This document shows positions 32,549 through 40,925 of a DNA stretch of 40,925 bases, one piece after another. This stretch comes from Mycoplasmatales bacterium (GTDB lineage Bacteria > Bacillota_I > Bacilli_A > Mycoplasmatales > Metamycoplasmataceae): NCBI GenBank assembly GCA_013215685.1, contig JABSQU010000003.1, positions 1-40,925 on the forward strand. The letters run 5' to 3'. The translations under genes were made by a program, and so were the position numbers. Each line of letters opens with the position of its first letter. The stretch's first letter is position 1. The notes beneath the pieces are model-generated. The model had not been told where the DNA came from, ran no database searches, and saw only the letters and a list, made by a program, of their open reading frames with translations.

Positions 32549-32988
32549 TACAACTCAATTCCATCTTTAAGAAGTTTACTTGCTAGATCATCAATTGATC
32601 CTTCATCCTCAAATTGTTTTTGGAAATCTTCAAATCCTGATGTTGGTCAAAGTTCTACCTTATTTCCAACACCAACAAATGTAACTTCTTTGGTAATATT
32701 GGTCTTAACTAGGAAATGTTCAGGAACAGATATACGACCTTGCTTGTCAATTTCCAATTCATGAGTATTCCCAAGAAGCATTCTTGAAAACATTCTTGCA
32801 TTTTTATTTAACAAGTTAGTAGATAACAATTTAGATTTTCAAATATCAAACTCTTTAACATCCCTTATTTCAAGAATATTATCGGGTCCGATAGTAAGAT
32901 ACAAAACACTTCCAAGATCATTTCTTAACTTAGAAGGAATAATGATTCTGTTTTTGTTATCTAGTGATCTTTTAAAGTTACCGAACAT
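32548..32988 (-). CDS. mraZ: Transcriptional regulator MraZ
   Basis: 146 aa with two SpoVT/AbrB-like domains: KRSLDNKNRIIIPSKLR and HELEIDKQGRISVPEHF, the double DxxxR(I/L)xxP motif of MraZ. It binds repeats upstream of its own gene and controls the division cluster. GGGAG lies five bases before ATG 32988. Its presumed operator overlaps this ribosome-binding site. Confidence 0.97.
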
Positions 32989-32993
32989 TTTCT

Positions 32994-33018
32994 CCCACTT
33001 TCCCCCATTAATTACCAC
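32994..33018 (-). promoter_or_regulatory. MraZ operator: three repeats at 10-bp spacing
   Basis: On the minus strand GTGGTAATTA, ATGGGGGAAA and GTGGGAGAAA follow one another with exactly 10-bp periodicity just before the mraZ ATG; this is the known layout of MraZ boxes. The last repeat contains the mraZ Shine-Dalgarno. A TAAAAT -10 candidate lies just upstream (near 33026). Confidence 0.8.
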
Positions 33019-33074
33019 TTATATTTTAGCATACTTATATACCATTTAGGTAAGTTTTTTTAAAAAAGAAAAAT

Positions 33075-33103
33075 AAAAAAGCCCCATATTATGGGCTTTT
33101 TTT
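33075..33103. terminator. Terminator of rpmF
   Basis: AAAAAAGCCC ... GGGCTTTTTTT with an 8-base loop region; T tract on both strands, 50 bases downstream of the rpmF stop. Confidence 0.88.
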
Positions 33104-33151
33104 ATATAAAAAATAACATAAGAATAAAATTTTATATTTAACTAGAAAATC

Positions 33152-33313
33152 TTATTTTTTGTTAGAAAGGTCTTCTCTTTTGTAGAATTTAACAAGTCTG
33201 TGAGGTACTTTTTCACCGTTGACAGTCGCTAGATTAGGAGCAGATAGAGAGTGATGTGCTCTTCTTTTTCTCTTTCTAGCTTTTGATGTTTTTCTCTTTG
33301 GTACTATTGCCAT
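33152..33313 (-). CDS. rpmF: Ribosomal protein L32
   Basis: 53 aa, very basic, with the L32 N-terminus MAIVPKRKTSKARKRKRRAH and the later PHRLVKFYKR segment. It is the cysteine-free (zinc-independent) form. A GGAGGTC site precedes ATG 33313. It is a separate unit upstream of the division cluster. Confidence 0.96.
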   Translation of the reverse strand: MAIVPKRKTSKARKRKRRAHHSLSAPNLATVNGEKVPHRLVKFYKREDLSNKK

Positions 33314-33427
33314 TTTTGACCTCCTTATTATTGCTAAATTATTATATCAAAAAAATATTCTTTTTAAATATATTTTAGAAGTTAGAAACAAAATTTTTGC
33401 TTTGAATTAGGAAAAAAATCGTCAATT

Positions 33428-33456
33428 TTGACAATAAAGTCATTTAATAGTATCAT
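33428..33456 (+). promoter_or_regulatory. Promoter of tmcAL (leaderless)
   Basis: Perfect TTGACA (33428-33433), 17-base spacer, TATCAT (33451-33456), six bases, ATG 33463. This is the clearest promoter in the window and predicts transcription starting at the A of the start codon. Confidence 0.8.
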
Positions 33457-33462
33457 TTTGTT

Positions 33463-34359
33463 ATGTCAGTAGCAATAATAGCAGAGTATAATCCATTTCA
33501 CAATGGACATATATATCAATTAAAAGAAGCAAAAAAAAGATGACCTAATGAAGAAATAGTTATCATTATGTCTGGTAAATACGTTCAAAGAGGAGAAATT
33601 GCTGTTGCTTCTTTTGAAGAAAGATCAAAATTTGCAATTAAGCATGGAGCTAATAGAGTTATAGAGTTGCCTTTTAATTTTGCAACACAAGCTGCACATA
33701 TTTTTGCCCATGGAGCAATTGAAATAATTAATAAGGAAAAAATTGACAAAATTTTTTTTGGATCAGAATCAAATAATCCAAAAAGATTAATGCTTATTGC
33801 CAGAACTATCAAAGATAATGAAGATAAATATAATAAGCTACTAAAAAAATATTTAAAATTTGGATATTCATTTCCAAAAGCTGCTGCCACATCTTTGGAG
33901 CATTTAATCGGAAATCCCATAAAAATGCCTAACGATATTTTAGGGCTTGAATATTGCAAGGCAATAGTAAATAACAATTATGACATTACACCTCACACAC
34001 TAAAAAGAACTATTTCCTTTCACTCTGAAGTTCCAAATATGCAATTTGCAAGCGCTTCATATATTAGAAGTAAAATTTTTAAAAATGAAGACGTTTCAAA
34101 ATATACACCAATGAAATTTGAAATATTGCCAGAAAGAATTGAAAATTATTATGATGAATTTCAAGAAATAGTTAAAAGCACTTCAGCCGAAAAATTAAGT
34201 AAAATAAAATTGATTTCAGAAGGAATGGAAAATTTATTTAAAAAACATATTGATGCCAAAAGCTATCAAGAATTTATTGAAAGAACTAATTCAAGAAGAT
34301 ATACATCATCAAGAATAAAAAGAGTTATGCTCTATGTTTTGCTTGAAATATATGAATAA
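33463..34359 (+). CDS. tmcAL: tRNA(Met) cytidine acetate ligase TmcAL
   Basis: 298 aa, nucleotidyltransferase fold. [12 protein letters not shown] (with the HxGH motif, residues 13-16), [29 protein letters not shown] and [10 protein letters not shown] match TmcAL (YlbM), which acetylates C34 of elongator tRNA-Met using acetate and ATP to keep AUA from being misread. The Bacillus protein is about 400 aa, so this is a C-terminally shortened form. It is expressed from its own strong promoter, divergent from rpmF. Confidence 0.9.
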
Positions 34360-34440
34360 ATATCTTAAATTAATCCAAATCATATTAAAAATAAACGATA
34401 TCCAAAATTAAATTAGATATTGTTTATTAAGATATTTATT
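34355..34440. terminator. Nested inverted repeats at convergent gene ends
   Basis: Outer arms AATAAATATCTTAA / TTAAGATATTTATT are perfect over 14 bp; inner arms AATAAACGATATC / GATATTGTTTATT pair over 13 bp with one G-U. The inner and outer right arms share two bases. It spans the tmcAL stop and ends six bases before the beta-like stop, so it may end transcription from both sides. Confidence 0.65.
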
Positions 34441-34445
34441 CTGTT

Positions 34446-37367
<2,922 letters not shown>

Positions 37368-37368
<1 letters not shown>

Positions 37369-40142
37369 TATTGACCTCCTTTTGTAATTATTGTGTATAT
37401 TATGACAACTATTGAAGCAGTTAGAGCTATAAGTCCCGCAAATGTAGATGTTAATATTAAATTCTTATTTTTTGTGTTCTTTGTTTGATTAAGAGTTTTA
37501 TATTTATTATTTCCAATTAATATTTTAATTGGTATTAGCAGAGCTATAAATGATGCTATACCAATAATTGAAGCTATCAATATAGATGATACAAAATTAG
37601 TTTTTTCAAGATCATTTAGAACGAAAGTATCTTTTATATTTTCTAATTTTTTTGTTAAATCTGATTCAAATAGATTTTCAAAATCGAAATCTGGTATTAA
37701 TTTCCAATCAGGTAAATTTTCATCTTTAAATCAATCATCAATAAATTTATCTAATTCTAAAATTTTCTTGTTTATTTCATCACTTATAGAATCTTCTATT
37801 GCCTTTGCGGTTTTACTTTCTAAATCTTTTAAAAATTGATTTTTATAATTAGTAAATAAATATTTAATAATATTTTTCACCATTCCTTTTTGAGCTTCTT
37901 TTTCTTCGGAAGATAGAAAATGAGCAATAATAAATTCTTTATTTATGGTTTCATTGTCAATTGATAATGAGACGTCTCCAATAAAGTTTTTACTCCCATT
38001 ATAATATTTAAGTATTGAAGTTTCATTGTATATGGTTTCTGAAAGTTCAATGATATATTTTTCTAATTCTTCGGAAGAAATTTTAAATGATTGTGAATTT
38101 TTTATAAAAATATCATTTCAATTTGCTAGCTTTTTGGAAGAAATCGGAAAATTGAGTGTTTTTTGAGAGTTCGACTTAAATTCAAGAGAGACTTTTGTAA
38201 ATTTAGATAAGCTATTAATATCATTCATTAAATTACCTGTAATTTCTTTAAAAGATTCTTCATTCATTTTTGAATTAGGACTAAATCCATCTTTAGTTAA
38301 ATCAATTGGAATTGACGGAGAATTTTCATCTCAAATATTATCAATTTTTTGTAATGCTTTTTTTACTTTGTTTTCAAAAAAATCTTTTGATGAATATTCG
38401 AAATTTGTATTAATAATTTTTGATTGTCCATTTAAAGTTATTTTTATATCAACCTCAACATTTGGATTATTTTCTTCATCAATGGAATTTATTGTAGTAT
38501 CAATAGTTGCTCCATGTTTATTTAAATAATCTAAAAAATTAGTATCAAAATTATCTCAGATTTTTTTCAAAGTGTTTTCGTCTGGATTTATAAATTTCCC
38601 ATTAGAATCCTTAATTTCTTTTAATTCAATTTTATTTGTATTTTCATTTTCTTTATTTGTTGCTTTTTTTAATTTTTCAGCAAGAAAATCCAATGTATTT
38701 ATAAATTTTATATTATCAATTTCTATTTGAAATTTACCTTTAGGACCAAAAGAAATTAATTCTGATGAAGAATCAAAAATTCTTTTATTAAATGAAAAAA
38801 CTTTGTCATAGTCAAATGAATTTGAAGAGATGTTTAGATCAGTGAATTTAAATAATAATTTTTTATTAATTCCATCATCAAAATATTCTATTCCATCAAA
38901 AGTAGTTTTTGGATTAGAATTTATAAATAAATTGATTTCATTTTTTAATGATACAAAATCATATGGTGCATCAAAATCTTTAGAAACTTCAATCAATTTA
39001 TCAAGAGTAATCATGTCTCCGTTTTTTAAATTTAAATCGGATGATAAATTTAAGAAATTTTCATTAATGTGATTATCTTTAAATATACTTATTATTCCAG
39101 TCTCTGAATAATTAAATATTTTTATATTTTTAGAAACAGTTATTTCATTTTTTACTTTATCAAGATTTAATTTAATAATTAAGTCCAAATTACCTTGGGA
39201 AATAAAGTCATCACCAATTAAAATATCTATAAAATCTTTCAAATCAAATTCAATATTATTGAATTTATTATATTTTTCAATAATTGCTTTAATTCCAGGC
39301 AAATAATTTACATCAAAATCATCTAAATCAATAGTAAAGTTTGGATTGTTTTTTATATCATATGCAAGATTCATTATATTTCTGTTTGTAATATCACTTT
39401 TAAAATTAAGTTGTGAAATTTTTTCTTGGATTATCGTTTTTATAACTTCATTAATTGTATTTTTATTCTTTAAAATCACGTCATCAACAATTACACCTAA
39501 AACAACATTAAAATTTGATTTATCTTTAAATTCAGGATATCCTTGATTAAATGGTTTTCCAAATTCTTTATATTTAGTATTTACATTTTGAACTAATTCA
39601 TTTTCAATAGTCAAAATTTCATTTTTGCTATATGAATTTGAATCTATCCCAAGATCTTCCAATTTTATTTTAAATAAATTTATTGCATCACTTTTATTTT
39701 TTAATAGATCATCTGGAATTTGATTTGTTTTCAGAATGAAAAAGCCTTCAATTTTTTTCATTTCATTCATAAAATTTCGATTGATCCATTCTTCTATATT
39801 GACAATTTTTAAAGTGTTTGAATCAATATTTAAATTGCGAATTATTTCAGAATCCTCGTCCATGTCACTCCCTAAAAAGGAAATTAAATCAAATCCTTGT
39901 TCAATTGATTTATTAACAAGTCCATTAAATGCAGGAATTAAAAAATCTAAATTTCTTTGGCTGATTTCTTTACCGATTTCTCCATATAGATTTGTAAAAA
40001 TATTATTTCTTTTAACTTTATTTTTAAATTGTTGAGACAATATTTCCTTATATTTTGAGAAAGTCATTAGAGATATAGATTCATTTTCTAAATTTGGAAT
40101 AACGTCAAAATTATTTTTATTAATTTCACTTGTTAAAAACAT
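37368..40142 (-). CDS. Large membrane protein of the F1-like X0 ATPase cluster
   Basis: 924 aa, spanning several TGA-Trp codons (38554, 38328, 38118, 37731). The long N-terminal part is hydrophilic, Asn/Lys/Asp-rich and mostly extended plus helical segments with no recognised domain (FLTSEINKNNFDVIPNL at the start). The C-terminus has two hydrophobic helices (about 856-876 and 900-922) and ends ITKGGQ, so it is anchored in the membrane at its end. Its place just upstream of alpha-like, with TAATG coupling at both ends, makes it a likely X0 membrane component. No function is shown. Confidence 0.85.
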
Positions 40143-40567
40143 TAGAAACCACCTCCAATATATGGATTAACCTTAGATTTTTCTAATTTCAACGCTTCTA
40201 TTTTTGACTTTGAAATTCCAGCCGCAAAAAATTCATCAATGTTTAAGCCTAAATTCAATTGAGCTTTGAGCTTTTTATTATTTCTTGTTACTTTTTTAAT
40301 ATCTATGTTTTCAGAATATTTAGTTTCCAAAATTGATTGTTTTATTGTTGAATCTGTATAAATATTGATATCGGTTTTTGAATTTACATTAATGATTGGG
40401 GACAGAAATATAAAAGAAGAAATTGTATTTTTATCTTCTATTATTAATTTAGCAGCCTTTGGAACATGCAGAGAATTCTTTTTTAATTTTATATTATAGT
40501 TCAAGGTGAAAAGATAGGATTTTTCAAATTCAAATTCTCTAATACCATCAATTGCATTAATTACTAA
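40142..40567 (-). CDS. Small protein of the F1-like X0 ATPase cluster
   Basis: About 141 aa; strand-rich N-terminus and helical C-terminus (SKSKIEALKLEKSKVNPYIGGGF end, 40142). Not recognised; its place next to a gamma-like gene invites comparison with epsilon, but no epsilon motif is seen. Start is uncertain: TTG 40504 is the first ordinary start, but it lacks a ribosome site, whereas AAAGGGGTGG lies close to 40567, where TTA, then ATT (40561), are the only codons of the code 4 start set. The upstream codons read like protein (REFEFEKSYLFTLNY). The stop overlaps the next ATG as TAATG. Confidence 0.65.
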   Translation of the reverse strand, partial: LVINAIDGIREFEFEKSYLFTLNYNIKLKKNSLHVPKAAKLIIEDKNTISSFIFLSPIINVNSKTDINIYTDSTIKQSILETKYSENIDIKKVTRNNKKLKAQLNLGLNIDEFFAAGISKSKIEALKLEKSKVNPYIGGGF

Positions 40568-40568
40568 T

Positions 40569-40850
40569 TTATTTATTATCCACCCCTTTCTTTAATGTTT
40601 GTGAAACAAAAATTAATTCTTCAGTTTCATTTTTTCTAATTAATTTATTCATTTCTCTAGTTCTAATACTAATTTTCTTGTCAACAGATTTTATTGACTC
40701 TTCATGTCTAATTAATTTCTCTTTTAAATAATTATACTGAGATTCTTTTATCAATCCATAAGTAATTCTATGAATATATGAAATCATTAATGATTCAATT
40801 GCTTCCGAAATTGATGGATAAAAACTATATTTTTTGTTTATTTTATATTT
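40569..40850 (-). pseudogene. C-terminal part of a gamma-like subunit, interrupted upstream
   Basis: The open stretch codes for about 93 residues, ending LKKGVDNK. It aligns without gaps to the C-terminal helix of AtpG from this window: FYPSISEAIESLM matches FEPDPETVLINSL, IKESQ matches LVESK, and TREMNKLIRKNETEE matches LEYNRARQAAITQE. A full gamma would be about 280 residues, but in-frame TAA stops at 40851-40853 and more upstream (TAG, TAA, TAA) end the frame before the window edge. Either the gene is degraded or rearranged here, or the sequence near the edge is imperfect. An ATG at 40787 gives a 72-aa product with no ribosome site. Confidence 0.6.
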
Positions 40851-40894
40851 TTATTTATCACTAACCTAAGTTATTTATTCGATACACTCTATAA

Positions 40895-40925
40895 ATTAGT
40901 ATGTAGTTTTATCACAAATACATAC
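40895..40925. repeat. Inverted repeat at the right edge
   Basis: GTATGTA and TACATAC arms (7 bp) around a 13-base interval, the right arm ending at the last base of the window. On the minus strand it lies just before the stop-filled stretch of the gamma-like gene. It may be a hairpin or a coincidence. Confidence 0.4.

Noticed and set aside
40851-40925. Reading TAA/TAG as Gln would give a continuous gamma-like protein
   Set aside because: All other genes in the window end at TAA or TAG and use CAA for Gln, so stop recoding is not credible; four stops in 25 codons is also near what random AT-rich DNA gives.

Overview
The window is a piece of a Mollicutes (Mycoplasma-type) chromosome. It is very AT-rich, and nearly every long gene has in-frame TGA codons that must be read as tryptophan (genetic code 4); many genes appear broken if TGA is taken as stop. 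Coordinates below use that code. No tRNA, 16S or 23S gene, IS element or CRISPR array was seen.

Layout. 1-2935 is housekeeping: mnmA, an isolated 5S rRNA gene, a DMT-family transporter and a YneF-type membrane protein, all on the minus strand. 3003-8337 looks like a defence island: an HNH nuclease gene, a frameshifted small ORF, a C5-methyltransferase very close to the CpG enzyme M.SssI, a divergent tyrosine recombinase, and a single-protein nuclease-helicase (DUF2075 type). 8381-9761 holds a Nudix hydrolase, an IMPACT-family protein and a protein with a His-rich tail. 9785-12657 carries two tandem paralogous lipoproteins with BspA-like leucine-rich repeats. 12771-19967 is the complete F1F0 ATP synthase operon in the order I-B-E-F-H-A-G-D-C, followed by a DUF1146 gene. 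20132-28850 holds two APC amino-acid permeases, one under a lysine riboswitch and one under an unassigned structured leader, plus yaaA, glyA, lspA and ileS, the last under an isoleucine T-box. 29225-32988 is the mollicute dcw cluster (mraZ, rsmH, ftsA-like, ftsZ), preceded by rpmF and a divergent tmcAL. 34446 to the right edge is a second rotary-ATPase cluster, the mycoplasma 'type 3' F1-like X0 ATPase: beta-like, alpha-like, a 924-aa membrane protein, a small protein, and the C-terminal part of a gamma-like subunit that is interrupted by stop codons near the edge.

Themes. At least eight monocistronic or first genes have a -10 hexamer (TANNNT or GATAAT) exactly six bases before their start codon and no Shine-Dalgarno sequence, which points to leaderless mRNAs. 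Genes inside operons instead have strong AGGAGG-like sites or TAATG stop-start overlaps. Amino-acid supply seems to be controlled by RNA: a lysine riboswitch, an isoleucine T-box and one unassigned leader lie within 8 kb. The main candidates for something new are the M.SssI-like/HNH pair, the unassigned leader at 28860-29040, the possible ATC start codon of the ftsA-like gene, and the interrupted gamma-like gene of the type 3 ATPase.
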